DNA from: Pseudotamlana agarivorans | GTDB lineage: Bacteria; Bacteroidota; Bacteroidia; Flavobacteriales; Flavobacteriaceae | DNA: 64,000 nt | Direction of reading: 5' to 3' | NCBI RefSeq assembly: GCF_018860245.1 | Contig: NZ_JAHKPD010000025.1 | Coordinates: 1-64,000 of the forward strand | Made by a program: the position numbers and the translations under genes | Notes under the pieces: model-generated | The model's input: only the letters and a program-made list of their open reading frames with translations | The model's database searches: none | Told to the model about the DNA's origin: nothing | In this document: piece by piece, positions 44,260-53,629 of the stretch | How the letters are laid out: each line of letters starts with the position of its first letter | Position numbering within the stretch: position 1 is the first letter of the stretch

Positions 44260-45108
44260 TTAATCAAGAAATTTAAAACTGCATACTTTACCTGTATGCT
44301 TTTGAGAAAGCAAGTCAAGACTAGTAGCATTTAATTGCAAAACTCTTGGATATCCACCTGTAGTTTGACAATCGCGCATTAAAACAATCAATTTACCCGA
44401 TGGCGTTAATTGAACTGTCCCAGGCAAAACCTGAGCTGTAATTATGGCTTCCAAACTATTTTCTAGAGGCTCCTCCAATTGATAAGCCATCCTATTATTG
44501 TTACTAGAAATACTAAACTGAAAAGACATGAGGTTTTGCTGCTGCTCTTCAGACAAAAAATCAAATTCAGGGCCTTTAGTTACCCTTAATTCGGTTTCTT
44601 CAAAGTAATTATGATTTACCTTTAAAGCAGCATAATGATTTACATCAATATCACTATAAGACTGAATGGATAATTCATCGCCATTTTGAATCACATGGCA
44701 TGAGGTTAGACCTTGATACATGCTGCGACTATTCATAACTAATTCAGTTTGAAAACCACCTTTAACAGCCAAATAGGTTCTAAAACCATTTTTAGGCGAC
44801 GAAAAACTTAAAACATCACCAGCATTTATTTTTAACAGTTTATATGCTGAAACTTTCTTATTATTAATTTTGGGTTGCATAGAGGCCCCAGAAACACTAA
44901 TTAAGGTTTCGCACGTAAATTCTAGTTTGGCACCAACCATTGTCATTTCAAGAACAGCGCTATTTTCATCATTACCCAAAAGCGCATTGGCCAACTTTAA
45001 TGCTTGAACATCCATAGCTCCAGAATACGGCACACCAAATTCTTGAAAACCAAATCGACCTAAATCTTGAATTGTTGAATAAAACCCGTGTTTTAAAATT
45101 TTAATCAT
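44260..45108 (-). CDS. pxpC: 5-oxoprolinase subunit C (KipA-like, biotin-dependent carboxyltransferase family)
   Basis: Third subunit of the bacterial ATP-dependent 5-oxoprolinase PxpABC, which opens pyroglutamate to glutamate. The 282-residue protein has STIQDLGRFGFQEFGVPYSGAMD at the front and VLMRDCQTTGGYPRVLQ near the end, both typical of the AHS2/KipA domain. It overlaps pxpB by eight nt (45101-45108), so the two are translationally coupled. Last gene of the pxpA-pxpB-pxpC operon. Confidence 0.93.
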   Translation of the reverse strand: MIKILKHGFYSTIQDLGRFGFQEFGVPYSGAMDVQALKLANALLGNDENSAVLEMTMVGAKLEFTCETLISVSGASMQPKINNKKVSAYKLLKINAGDVLSFSSPKNGFRTYLAVKGGFQTELVMNSRSMYQGLTSCHVIQNGDELSIQSYSDIDVNHYAALKVNHNYFEETELRVTKGPEFDFLSEEQQQNLMSFQFSISSNNNRMAYQLEEPLENSLEAIITAQVLPGTVQLTPSGKLIVLMRDCQTTGGYPRVLQLNATSLDLLSQKHTGKVCSFKFLD

Positions 45109-45829
45109 AAAGTCCCTCGCTTTCTATTTGATACACACCAGCATCCACCAAAATTTTGATATCGTTAAACGCTTCAAGACTTACTGAATAAAATTTTATG
45201 CGGTCTCCAGACTTCGCAAAACAAGGTGGTTTTAAATTTGGGTTAAAAAAATCAATTGGGGTTTGACCAATTATATGCCAACCACCGGGACTTGGAGAAG
45301 GATATATACCTGTTTGGTTTCCGCCAATGGCAACCGCACCTTTTTCAACATTTAGTCTTGGAGTTGCTTTTCTAGGAGTGCTTAATTTTTCATCTAAACC
45401 ACCCAAATATAAAAAACCAGGTAAAAACCCAATAAAGTAAACCGTGTATAATACGTCTGTATGCCGTTTTATAATTTCAGGTTGTGATACGTTTTTCGTT
45501 TGCTCGAGATCATTTAAATCTAAAGCAAAAATTTCATCATAACACACAGGAATACGCCAAGTATTAGATTTTATTTCTGAAATATTTTTTTCTGAAAAAT
45601 ATATCTTTTTCAACACCTCCACTTCCTTTTGAAAATCAATTGCATCGTAAAAAATAATTAAAAGGGATTGATAGGCTGATCTAATTTCCTGTATATTTTT
45701 GACTTCCGAAGTCTTTAATTTTTCCTTAAAACCTAACACATCCTTTAGAATGGATTCTAAAATCTCCTTTGGCCACTCGATTAAAATCGCTTGTTCTCCA
45801 AAAGGTTTGTATGAGAGTTTGAAACCCAT
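45101..45829 (-). CDS. pxpB: 5-oxoprolinase subunit B (KipI-like)
   Basis: AHS1/KipI-domain subunit of PxpABC; about 242 residues. It starts MGFKLSYKPFGEQAILIEWP and has YFIGFLPGFLYLGGL, KGAVAIGGNQTGIYPSPSPGGWHIIGQTP, the last part forming the conserved active surface. The start at 45829 lies one nt after the pxpA stop; an in-frame ATG seven codons upstream (45850) would overlap pxpA by 20 nt. Both begin with MGFK, so the true start cannot be fixed. In Bacillus, KipI also inhibits KinA; that role is not expected here. Confidence 0.92.
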   Translation of the reverse strand: MGFKLSYKPFGEQAILIEWPKEILESILKDVLGFKEKLKTSEVKNIQEIRSAYQSLLIIFYDAIDFQKEVEVLKKIYFSEKNISEIKSNTWRIPVCYDEIFALDLNDLEQTKNVSQPEIIKRHTDVLYTVYFIGFLPGFLYLGGLDEKLSTPRKATPRLNVEKGAVAIGGNQTGIYPSPSPGGWHIIGQTPIDFFNPNLKPPCFAKSGDRIKFYSVSLEAFNDIKILVDAGVYQIESEGLYD

Positions 45830-45830
45830 C

Positions 45831-46568
45831 TTATATGATTTGAATCCCATTAGACTTTAAGCGATTGGTTAAAGCTGAAATTAACGCATAAGCATCAGGA
45901 CTATCACCGTGAACACAAAAAGTATCTGCTTTTATATGGACGTATTCTCCTGTTGCAGTTTTTACTTTTTCATCTGTAATCATATTAAAAACATGATCAA
46001 ACATAGTATCTGGATCTTTTATTAATGCGTTCGCTTTTGTTCTTGAAACTAAAGTTAAATCTGAATTATAATTACGATCTGCAAAAGCTTCGTACATGAT
46101 TGGAATTTGGTTTTCAATTGCCATTTTAGCAATTACCGAATTGTAAGGCACATAAAGTCGAATGCGCAACATTAAAGCCTTCATCACCTCTATAATGACT
46201 TGTGCTATTTTTTCATCTACAGCTGCTAAATTATACAAAGCACCATGTGGTTTTACATGATGAAGTCGCAAATGCTCCTCATCTAAAACCCTTATTAAAT
46301 CTTTAATTTGATTTTTAATAGACGTGTACAAAGCTATGCAAGGCATCTCAATCGCTTTTCTTCCAAAATTATCCTTATCAGGAAATGAAGGATGCGCTCC
46401 AATTTTCACCCCATACTTTTTAGCTAATCTCGAAACCGTTATCATAGATTCCAAATCGCCAGCATGACCACCGCAAGCAATATTACATGAAGTGATATAT
46501 GGCATGAGTTTGGATTCATTCCCGATTCCCTCGCCTATATCGGCATTTATATCTAGGCGCGTTTGCAT
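45831..46568 (-). CDS. pxpA: 5-oxoprolinase subunit A (LamB/YcsF family)
   Basis: LamB/YcsF-family subunit of the PxpABC 5-oxoprolinase; 245 residues. Family marks are LDINADIGEGIG at the start, SCNIACGGHAGD, IGAHPSFPDKDNFGR, HHVKPHGALYN and the C-terminal CVHGDSPDA, whose His/Asp residues form the metal or substrate site. The ATG at 46568 (MQTRLDINAD) is preferred to a longer frame reaching 46655. First gene of a coupled three-gene operon. Pyroglutamate arises from glutamine damage and protein turnover. Confidence 0.94.
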   Translation of the reverse strand: MQTRLDINADIGEGIGNESKLMPYITSCNIACGGHAGDLESMITVSRLAKKYGVKIGAHPSFPDKDNFGRKAIEMPCIALYTSIKNQIKDLIRVLDEEHLRLHHVKPHGALYNLAAVDEKIAQVIIEVMKALMLRIRLYVPYNSVIAKMAIENQIPIMYEAFADRNYNSDLTLVSRTKANALIKDPDTMFDHVFNMITDEKVKTATGEYVHIKADTFCVHGDSPDAYALISALTNRLKSNGIQII

Positions 46569-46840
46569 GGTTATTTTATTTAATTGAAAAATATTTTTAT
46601 AAACAATCAAATATAAGATACTAATATTTAATTTTCTATTAAAGCCTACCTTCATAAATTACAAAACATCCTGTCGTAAATCATGATTTAAACACCTATT
46701 CAAAACGAATTAATTACGCCAACCACTAAGCATCAACCTATTAAAAAAAAAGATTATCATATCTTAAAAAACACCCCACTTAGACGCAACTATTTTCTTT
46801 TGCTAGCATCTTATTGAAACAAATTAAAACCCAAAAGACA

Positions 46841-47380
46841 ATGAACAAATCAATTTTAGTAGTTAAAAGTATTTTAGCATTAACTTTTTTAAGCGCATTA
46901 ATAGTGAGCTGTAGTGATGATACCAGTGAGAGTTTATGTATGGATCCATTAGTAGGAGCACTTACTGATCATGAAACAGAATTTTCAGGTACTTGGATAC
47001 TAAAAAGCGTTGTTGCCGACGAGGCAATTGACTTAACAGATGATGATACCGATAACCCAAGTACAGATATTTACGCCCAGTATGATGCGTGCTCACAAGA
47101 TGCATCCTACACATTTAGCAGCGACAGGGGCTATACTTTTGAACAAGGAAATCAAGCTGGTGATTGTGAAAATCAGCAAGAGGGCGATGGCACATGGAAA
47201 TTAGAAGAAAACAACATTTTAACTTTTGTTTCTAATTGTTTTTCTGCGAATACCGCACTGGAATTAAATGAAGACATTAGTGAGTTCTCTATTGAAGGAC
47301 CTGCTGTTTTTCAAGATGTTGATGGCAACAACGTGAAGGTCATCATTATTACAACTTACGAAAAACCAGCAATTAATTAG
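46841..47380 (+). CDS. Lipocalin-like domain lipoprotein
   Basis: A 179-residue exported lipoprotein (lipobox IVSC, Cys23) with a small beta-barrel-like body: FSGTWILKSVVADEAIDL, a Tyr/Phe-rich middle strand region (ASYTFSSDRGYTFEQG), GDGTWKLEENNILTFVS and a final strand NVKVIIITTYEK. This order matches the lipocalin-like / DUF5004-type domains common in Bacteroidota; function unknown. Acidic and Cys-containing (four further Cys). The ATG at 46841 is used rather than an upstream in-frame TTG (46814). Stands alone. Confidence 0.75.
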   Translation: MNKSILVVKSILALTFLSALIVSCSDDTSESLCMDPLVGALTDHETEFSGTWILKSVVADEAIDLTDDDTDNPSTDIYAQYDACSQDASYTFSSDRGYTFEQGNQAGDCENQQEGDGTWKLEENNILTFVSNCFSANTALELNEDISEFSIEGPAVFQDVDGNNVKVIIITTYEKPAIN

Positions 47381-47439
47381 TAAGAAAATAAATAATCTAA
47401 CGTTTACAACCGTGTCGTTATCCTCCAGATAAAATACCT

Positions 47440-47605
47440 AAAAAGGAGGCTGGCAAAATATGTAAAGTTTACTTCTACCTGAACTCGATCCGGATTATCA
47501 CAATAAATGATTATCCATATCATGTGATCCTGAAATCGAAGATTCAATGCAGTTTAATAAATTCAAAATGACGTACTTTCATAATTTTTGGACAGCCTCC
47601 TTTTT
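47440..47605. repeat. Long imperfect inverted repeat between convergent genes
   Basis: AAAAAGGAGGCTGGC at 47440-47454 and GACAGCCTCCTTTTT at 47591-47605 form outer arms; pairing continues imperfectly for about 30 nt on each side, with about 100 nt between. The right arm ends in a T tract and could terminate the lipocalin-like gene. The inner part holds ATCCTGAAATCGAAG-type strings that I recall as dispersed repeats in flavobacteria. Confidence 0.55.
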
Positions 47606-47606
47606 T

Positions 47607-49142
47607 TTACCCCAACCATCCTTCACGATCTAAGCTCCTGTACTGAATAGCCTCACTTATATGTGTGCCATTTATGGCTTTTGAACCGTCTAAATCGGCA
47701 ATCGTTCTAGAAACTTTTAAAATTCTATCGTACGCTCTAGCGGAAAGATTTAACTGTTCCATAGCTGTTTTTAATAATGCCTTCGAAGCATCATCTAAGG
47801 CACAATGTTTTCGAATTTGCTTGGTATTCATTTGGGCATTATAATGCACCGTTTCCGAATCGGAAAAACGTTGCGTTTGAATCTCTCGACCTCGTGTCAC
47901 GCGTTCTCTAATAGCAATTGATGTTTCACTTTTTCGCTCATCTGAAAGTTTCTCAAAAGGCACCGGCGTCACTTCTATATGAATATCGATTCTATCCAAC
48001 AATGGCCCTGAAACCTTACTTAAATACCGTTGCATTTCAGCAGGACTAGAAGTTACAGGCGCACTAGGATCGTTAAAATACCCACCTGGACTCGGATTCA
48101 TACTCGCTACTAACATAAATGACGAAGGATACGTTACCGTAAACTTCGCTCTAGAAATGGTGACTTCACGATCTTCAAGCGGTTGACGCATCACCTCCAA
48201 AACTTCGCGTTTAAATTCGGGCAATTCATCGAGAAATAAAACACCGTTATGAGACAATGAAATCTCTCCTGGTTGCGGGTAACTTCCGCCGCCTACTAAA
48301 GCGACATTGCTTATGGTATGATGTGGACTTCTAAAGGGGCGTTGCGCCATCAATCCAGTATCTTTTACACGCCCAACAACAGAATGAATTTTAGTTGTTT
48401 CCAAGGCTTCATGAAGCGTCATTGGCGGTAAAATACTTGGTAATCGTTTAGCTAACATCGTTTTTCCCGCACCAGGCGGACCTATTAAAATAATATTATG
48501 CCCACCGGCTGCCGCAATTTCCATACAGCGCTTAATGCCTTCCTGACCCTTAACATCATTGAAGTCGAACTCAGGAAAATTCAAACTTTTATTAAACTCT
48601 TCACGTGTGTTTATAATGGTTTGTTCTAAAGGCACCCCTTTGTCAAAAAAATCAATGACTTGCTTGATATTATCAACGCCATAAACCTTAAGATTATCCA
48701 CTATAGCAGCTTCCTTATCGTTAGATTTTGGCAGTATAAACCCCTTAAAACCTTCTTCTCTAGCTTTTACAGCAATAGGCAAAGCGCCCTTAATTGGATG
48801 AATACTGCCATCTAAGGACAATTCACCCATAATTAAATATTGATCTAAATTTTCAGCTTGAATTTGCTTGGAAGCGGTTAAAATTCCAATAGCCAATGTT
48901 AAATCGTAAGCACTCCCTTCTTTTCTTAAGTCGGCAGGTGCCATATTGATCGTTATTTTTTTCCCTGGAATTTTATAGCCGTTATTTTGAAGCGCTGCAG
49001 CGATACGAAAGTTACTTTCCTTGATCGCATTATCTGGTAAACCTACTAAATGATAACCAATTCCGCTATCGACATTAACCTCAACGGTAATCGTTGAAGC
49101 TTCAACACCAAAAACGGCGCTGGCAAAAACTTTTTTCAGCAT
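47607..49142 (-). CDS. comM: YifB/ComM-family Mg-chelatase-like AAA+ ATPase
   Basis: A 511-residue AAA+ ATPase of the YifB/ComM family. It has the N-terminal ChlI-like domain ([32 protein letters not shown]), the AAA+ core with Walker [21 protein letters not shown], Walker [10 protein letters not shown], and the C-terminal Mg_chelatase_C domain ([16 protein letters not shown]). ComM promotes branch migration in natural transformation in Vibrio and Haemophilus; the family is common in Bacteroidota, where the role is likely but untested. Its stop is close to the inverted repeat at 47440-47605. Confidence 0.94.
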   Translation of the reverse strand: MLKKVFASAVFGVEASTITVEVNVDSGIGYHLVGLPDNAIKESNFRIAAALQNNGYKIPGKKITINMAPADLRKEGSAYDLTLAIGILTASKQIQAENLDQYLIMGELSLDGSIHPIKGALPIAVKAREEGFKGFILPKSNDKEAAIVDNLKVYGVDNIKQVIDFFDKGVPLEQTIINTREEFNKSLNFPEFDFNDVKGQEGIKRCMEIAAAGGHNIILIGPPGAGKTMLAKRLPSILPPMTLHEALETTKIHSVVGRVKDTGLMAQRPFRSPHHTISNVALVGGGSYPQPGEISLSHNGVLFLDELPEFKREVLEVMRQPLEDREVTISRAKFTVTYPSSFMLVASMNPSPGGYFNDPSAPVTSSPAEMQRYLSKVSGPLLDRIDIHIEVTPVPFEKLSDERKSETSIAIRERVTRGREIQTQRFSDSETVHYNAQMNTKQIRKHCALDDASKALLKTAMEQLNLSARAYDRILKVSRTIADLDGSKAINGTHISEAIQYRSLDREGWLG

Positions 49143-49191
49143 AAATATTATTTATGTGATAAATGTAAGAAAAGTATTTTGTTAAACAAGA

Positions 49192-49216
49192 AAAATCCCG
49201 CAACTGCGGGATTTTA
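49192..49216 (-). terminator. Terminator of the porin gene
   Basis: An 11-bp stem AAAATCCCGCA/TGCGGGATTTT with a two- to four-nt loop, followed by T residues on the minus strand, 30 nt after the porin stop. Confidence 0.8.
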
Positions 49217-49246
49217 ATTCGATTATATTTAAGTCGTACTAAAATA

Positions 49247-50521
49247 TTAGTTCAAAAATTTAGGTTTGAACACTAACATGGCCCAAGCCCAGTTTTGAAT
49301 ATCATCAGCATCTACCTCAGCAACATTTTTCAGCTCATACATACCATCGGCAGGAAACATATGAGAATACCCTACTTTTAAAGCATACCCTTTAAATTGT
49401 TTAGCAAAAACTAAATCTAACTCTGTACCCAATGCCTTATCACCGCTAGGTAATTCCTGTTGTCCACTAAAGTTTAATGCTTTTACTAATAAGCTTGTTG
49501 AGTCATTAAATTTGAAATTCGCACTAACGTGAATATCAACTAAACCAATAGAATTCGCATGGTTTCCTACGTAGAAATAATCCATAAAACCATTGAATTT
49601 ATGATTGGTTCCGTATAATGGAAAGAAAGCACTTGTATTAGCGACATCAGCTTCACCGTTACCACTAATAATTTCACCACCAAGACCTAAAGTAATTTTA
49701 TCGGAAGCTTTAAATCCGAAATCTAAACTAGATAAATAACCACCTTTTACATCTTTGTATGAAGTCCCGTAAATTGCTTCACCTGTTTGTAAGTATAAAT
49801 TAGCAGCTAAAGAAAACGCCCCTTTTCCATATTTTAAATGCACACCCATAGTTTGCAAATTAGCTACATCATTTAACCCAGCGGCATCATTTTGAAAGCC
49901 ATTATTCATTAATAATAAGCTTCCTGAAAAGGCACCCCATTTATCACTTAAATGCGCCATGTACATGGTTTTATAAGAGAAAAACCCACTAGTATTATAT
50001 TCATTTCCTTGTGATACAAAACCAGTTGGATTAGAATAATCTTGATTAAACGCTAAAGCTACATCTAAAGCAAAATCATTTTTCTTATATGTAATAAGCC
50101 CTGCATCATGGTTACGACCTTGTTGTGCCCAATCTAGACCACCTAAAATACGTTGATCATCATAAGACAATACTTGACGACCTAATTTTGTATTCCAACC
50201 TGACCCTAATTTAATTTCAGCCCAAGCTTCAAAAACTGCAAATGAATTGTTTTGATCGTAAGGTAAAATTTGTCTGTTTTCACCCCAAACGAATACATCT
50301 TGAAAACTGATATATGCTTTGTAAGAATCTGATTCATAGCCTGCATTTAAACGCACTCTGGTAGAAATACCATAACCAGGCTCGGAAGCTTCTGGAATTA
50401 AGGAACCAAATCCGTTACGGTATTCTGTTCTAGGTCTTAATTGCCCGTCTATTGAAAATTGAGCTTGTGCGAATTGAATACAAGCGAATAATAGCGCAAA
50501 AAGTAAATATTGTTTTCTCAT
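49247..50521 (-). CDS. Outer-membrane porin, alginate-export (AlgE) type
   Basis: A 424-residue exported barrel protein (signal peptide MRKQYLLFALLFACIQFAQAQ). The pattern of about 18 amphipathic strands and the strings IDGQLRPRTEYRNGF, RLNAGYESDSYKAYISFQDVFVWG and LGRQVLSYDDQRILGGLDWAQQGRNHDAG match the alginate_exp porin domain. In this position, downstream of a nitrate-type ABC transporter, it may be the outer-membrane entry route for nitrate or another anion rather than an alginate exporter; that is inference from context. It has its own upstream control region with a TGA-N6-TCA site. Confidence 0.82.
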   Translation of the reverse strand: MRKQYLLFALLFACIQFAQAQFSIDGQLRPRTEYRNGFGSLIPEASEPGYGISTRVRLNAGYESDSYKAYISFQDVFVWGENRQILPYDQNNSFAVFEAWAEIKLGSGWNTKLGRQVLSYDDQRILGGLDWAQQGRNHDAGLITYKKNDFALDVALAFNQDYSNPTGFVSQGNEYNTSGFFSYKTMYMAHLSDKWGAFSGSLLLMNNGFQNDAAGLNDVANLQTMGVHLKYGKGAFSLAANLYLQTGEAIYGTSYKDVKGGYLSSLDFGFKASDKITLGLGGEIISGNGEADVANTSAFFPLYGTNHKFNGFMDYFYVGNHANSIGLVDIHVSANFKFNDSTSLLVKALNFSGQQELPSGDKALGTELDLVFAKQFKGYALKVGYSHMFPADGMYELKNVAEVDADDIQNWAWAMLVFKPKFLN

Positions 50522-50583
50522 GTTGTTTTTTTTTAAGTTTGATTGTTTGTTATTTTTTGTTTTGGTTTATTTATAAAATTCAC

Positions 50584-50628
50584 TAAATATAAAAGTACGA
50601 AAATACATAGATCATGACAATTATCATG
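50584..50628 (-). promoter_or_regulatory. Porin promoter with a Crp/Fnr-like site at about -40
   Basis: CATGACAATTATCATG (50613-50628) has the Crp/Fnr-family core TGA-N6-TCA. On the minus strand TATATTTA (50584-50591), one mismatch from TAnnTTTG, lies 33 bp centre-to-centre downstream, so the site is centred near -40, the classic class II activation position. No TTG is at -33, as expected for an activator-dependent promoter. Confidence 0.5.
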
Positions 50629-50667
50629 TCATATTAAATATTCAAACGCAATCTATATTCTGGTTTA

Positions 50668-51501
50668 TTAATGTTCTAAAAAATCAATTAAATGTTTTCT
50701 GTATTTGTAATAATCGTCGTGTTCTAATACTGATTTTCTAGTTCTTGGTCTTTCGAAATCAATATTTAAAATATCTCCAATTTTTGCTTTTGGGCCACTG
50801 GTCATCATAACCACTCGATCGGCTAAGAATATCGCCTCATCGACATCGTGGGTAATCATAACTGCGGTAATTTTTTCCTTGTTCCAAATCTCAATTAGAA
50901 TATCTTGAAGCTCTCCTCTGGTTAAAGAATCTAGCATTCCAAAAGGCTCATCTAAAAGCAATACTTTAGGCTTAATAGCAAAGGCTCTTGCAATACCAAC
51001 ACGCTGCTGCATCCCTTGAGATAAATCGCTAGCTTTCTTATGAAAGGCATCTTCTAGCCCTACTTTCTGTAAATAATATTTCGCAACATCATGACGTTGC
51101 GCTTTGGTTGCATGAGGAAAAACTTGATCGACACCTAATAACACATTTTGAAGGGCTGTCATCCAAGGCATTAAACTTGGCGACTGAAAAATAACACCTC
51201 GATCTGGGCCTGGGCCTTTAATATGCTTACTTAACACCGAAATACTTCCTCCTGAAATCTCGTTTAAGCCAGCAATCATAGACAGCATAGTCGTCTTCCC
51301 ACAACCAGAATGCCCAATAATAGTCACAAACTCTTCTTTTCTAATCTGAAGATTTAAATCCTCTAGCACCACATAATCCCCTTTAGGTGTTGGATACACT
51401 TTCTTTAAATCTTTTAAATCTAGCATGACTTCAGATGAAGGAAAAACTTCAGGTTGCGTAATCACACGTTTCGGGGTATTATCTATAATATTTGTAGTCA
51501 T
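50668..51501 (-). CDS. nrtD: Nitrate-type ABC transporter ATP-binding protein (NrtD-like)
   Basis: A 277-residue ABC ATPase of the NrtCD/SsuB/TauB branch. Walker A GHSGCGKTTML, Q-loop near VIFQSPSLMPWMTALQNV, signature LSQGMQQRVGIARAF, Walker B VLLLDEPFGMLD and the H-loop MITHDVDEA are complete. Second of two ATPase genes, starting eight nt after nrtC-like ends. It should pair with the other ATPase to drive import through the NrtB-like permease. Confidence 0.9.
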   Translation of the reverse strand: MTTNIIDNTPKRVITQPEVFPSSEVMLDLKDLKKVYPTPKGDYVVLEDLNLQIRKEEFVTIIGHSGCGKTTMLSMIAGLNEISGGSISVLSKHIKGPGPDRGVIFQSPSLMPWMTALQNVLLGVDQVFPHATKAQRHDVAKYYLQKVGLEDAFHKKASDLSQGMQQRVGIARAFAIKPKVLLLDEPFGMLDSLTRGELQDILIEIWNKEKITAVMITHDVDEAIFLADRVVMMTSGPKAKIGDILNIDFERPRTRKSVLEHDDYYKYRKHLIDFLEH

Positions 51502-51509
51502 TTTTCTAA

Positions 51510-52358
51510 TTATTTAAAGCGTCCAACAAAACTTTTTGGTTCTAATTCAGGCAATTCAAAAACTTCTTGAGCTTCAGATTTACGATCGTTTCCAATCTCC
51601 ATTAAGTATTCAATAATGGAATTTCTAGTTTCCTTGAAACTCTCATTATCGTTTAATTCGGTTTTATCACGAGGGCGTTCAATATCAATTTTAAATTCTG
51701 GTCCTAAAGTGGCTTTTGGCCCTGGTTTTAAAGGAATAATACGATCTGCCATATAAATACCTTCATCTACATCGTTGGTTATTAATAAGGCCGTTCGCTT
51801 ATCTTTTCCCCAGATATTTAAAATTTCATCTTGAAGATTTCCACGTGTTAAGGCATCCAAGGCTCCTAAAGGTTCATCCATAATAATCATCTCTGGCTTC
51901 ATAGCTAAAGCTCTAGCTACAGCAACACGCTGGCGCATCCCTCCAGATAATTCATTGGGACGTTTGTTAATCGCGTGCGATAAGCCTACCATTTCAACAT
52001 AATCCTTAACGATCTCATTTAACTCCGTTTTGCTTTTCTTAGGAAAGGCTTCTTTAACAGCCATATATATATTTTGAGCTACAGTTAACCAAGGTAATAG
52101 TGAGTAATTCTGAAAAATCACACCACGTTCATGGCTCGTTCCAACTACGGGTTCTCCTTTAAATAAAACCTCACCACTTGTAGGTTGTATAAGCCCGTTT
52201 ATAAGATTAACTAAAGTTGTTTTTCCACTTCCTGTGAATCCTACAATTGCTACAAACTCACCTTCTTCAATGGTTAAATTGATATTTGAAAGCACTTCGG
52301 TTTCGTTTTCACCTTGACCGTAAGATTTATATATATTTTTTAGTTCTAAGTAAGCCAT
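51510..52358 (-). CDS. nrtC: Nitrate-type ABC transporter ATP-binding protein (NrtC-like ATPase)
   Basis: A 282-residue ABC ATPase: Walker [30 protein letters not shown], signature [15 protein letters not shown], Walker [13 protein letters not shown]. The H-loop has Asn in place of His ([10 protein letters not shown]), a change seen in the NrtC branch and likely to weaken or alter hydrolysis at this site; the partner ATPase keeps His. It lacks the C-terminal nitrate-binding regulatory domain of cyanobacterial NrtC. Two ATPases from separate genes form a heterodimer. Confidence 0.9.
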   Translation of the reverse strand: MAYLELKNIYKSYGQGENETEVLSNINLTIEEGEFVAIVGFTGSGKTTLVNLINGLIQPTSGEVLFKGEPVVGTSHERGVIFQNYSLLPWLTVAQNIYMAVKEAFPKKSKTELNEIVKDYVEMVGLSHAINKRPNELSGGMRQRVAVARALAMKPEMIIMDEPLGALDALTRGNLQDEILNIWGKDKRTALLITNDVDEGIYMADRIIPLKPGPKATLGPEFKIDIERPRDKTELNDNESFKETRNSIIEYLMEIGNDRKSEAQEVFELPELEPKSFVGRFK

Positions 52359-52378
52359 TTCTTTTATGTTTGTTTGTT

Positions 52379-52425
52379 AAACCGTTGATTTGTTGATTTG
52401 TTGATTTGTTTAATCGCCTAAACCC
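52379..52425. repeat. Short tandem repeat GTTGATTT
   Basis: TTGATTTG is repeated three times from about 52384 and is followed by TTTAATCGCC, between nrtB and nrtC. It belongs to the same family of GTTTAATCGTTTATTTG-like strings as the large tandem repeat at 61471-61815. Confidence 0.55.
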
Positions 52426-52443
52426 TTCAACAATGTAATCCCA

Positions 52444-53550
52444 TTATATCGCATCTGATTTATTAAACGATACCCAGTTTTGAATGGTAAGCATAATGCG
52501 ATCTAATAAGAATCCGATAATACCGATAACAAACATGGCTACGATAATTTTTGAATTTGAATCGTTGGCTCCGTTTTGAAATTCTTCCCAAACAAATAAT
52601 CCTAAACCTGGACTCTGCGCTAATAATTCAATGGCAATTAAAACCATCCATGCTACAGATAATGTAATCTTTAAACCTGTAAATATTAACGGTAAAGACG
52701 ATGGTAAGATCACTTTAAAAATCTTTTGTACTGGTCCTAACTTCAAGACTTTAGCCACATTAATATAATCTTTATCTACTGAGGCTACACCCATAGCTGT
52801 ATTTACTAAAGTTGCCCACATCGAACAGAAACCAACACTAATAAAAGAAATGATGAACGAGCTATCTTCTGTAGAATCGATTAAAATTGTTTTTACAATC
52901 ATAAAAACTAATAAGTACCATACTACAGGCGATACAGGTTTAAAAATTTGAATAAACCAGTTGAAAGCACTTTTTAACGTCGGACTTAATCCTATAAATA
53001 TTCCGATCGGGATTGCAATAATTAAGGCTAATAAAAACCCTGCGAATACCGTTTTTAAACTCATCACGATTTGATCGATAAAAGAAGGTCTACCTGTATA
53101 AGTAATCGGGTCTTTACCCGCAGCAATACGTTTTTCATTTAAAGCCGCTGTTTTTTCAATAAACGCCGCTTTATCGGCTCTAATAATGTTGTGATCTCTA
53201 ATTAAAGACTGGTAAGAGCCCCAAACTTGACCAGGAGATGGTAAAGTGTTTGGCTGGCAGCTAATATCTCCAGAAGCGATACATGTACGCATAGCCTCAG
53301 CAGCTTCTGGCCCTTGGTCAACTAAAGCTGTTTGAATTTTATAATTAGCTTCTCTTTCATACAAGGCTCTTGACCCCAGTTGCCACAGTCCGATAAATAA
53401 AAGAATAGAAGCAAGCGGTACAACTACTTTACGTAAAAATTTTACAAAATCTTCTTTCTCTAACTTCCCCGTGAACAGATCCTTTAAGGTGGTTAAAAAA
53501 CCCAATCCCATAAATTTGGATACTTTATCTAATGTTATACTTTGCTTCAT
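52444..53550 (-). CDS. nrtB: Nitrate-type ABC transporter permease (NrtB-like)
   Basis: A 368-residue inner-membrane permease of the binding-protein-dependent family. The N-terminus has one helix at about 43-65, then a periplasmic insert (about 70-165), then five or six helices of the standard permease core; the EAA-type loop VNTAMGVASVDKDYINVAKVLKLGPVQKIFKVILPSSLPLIFTGL is clear. NrtB-like, but about 90 residues longer than the cyanobacterial protein because of the insert. It lies between the binding protein and the two ATPases, which together form an importer. Confidence 0.9.
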   Translation of the reverse strand: MKQSITLDKVSKFMGLGFLTTLKDLFTGKLEKEDFVKFLRKVVVPLASILLFIGLWQLGSRALYEREANYKIQTALVDQGPEAAEAMRTCIASGDISCQPNTLPSPGQVWGSYQSLIRDHNIIRADKAAFIEKTAALNEKRIAAGKDPITYTGRPSFIDQIVMSLKTVFAGFLLALIIAIPIGIFIGLSPTLKSAFNWFIQIFKPVSPVVWYLLVFMIVKTILIDSTEDSSFIISFISVGFCSMWATLVNTAMGVASVDKDYINVAKVLKLGPVQKIFKVILPSSLPLIFTGLKITLSVAWMVLIAIELLAQSPGLGLFVWEEFQNGANDSNSKIIVAMFVIGIIGFLLDRIMLTIQNWVSFNKSDAI

Positions 53551-53629
53551 GACTCTTATTTATTTGATTAGTGATTATCTAATAAGGAACTTCTTAACTC
53601 CTAAACTTCTATGCTTCTTTATTTTTTAA

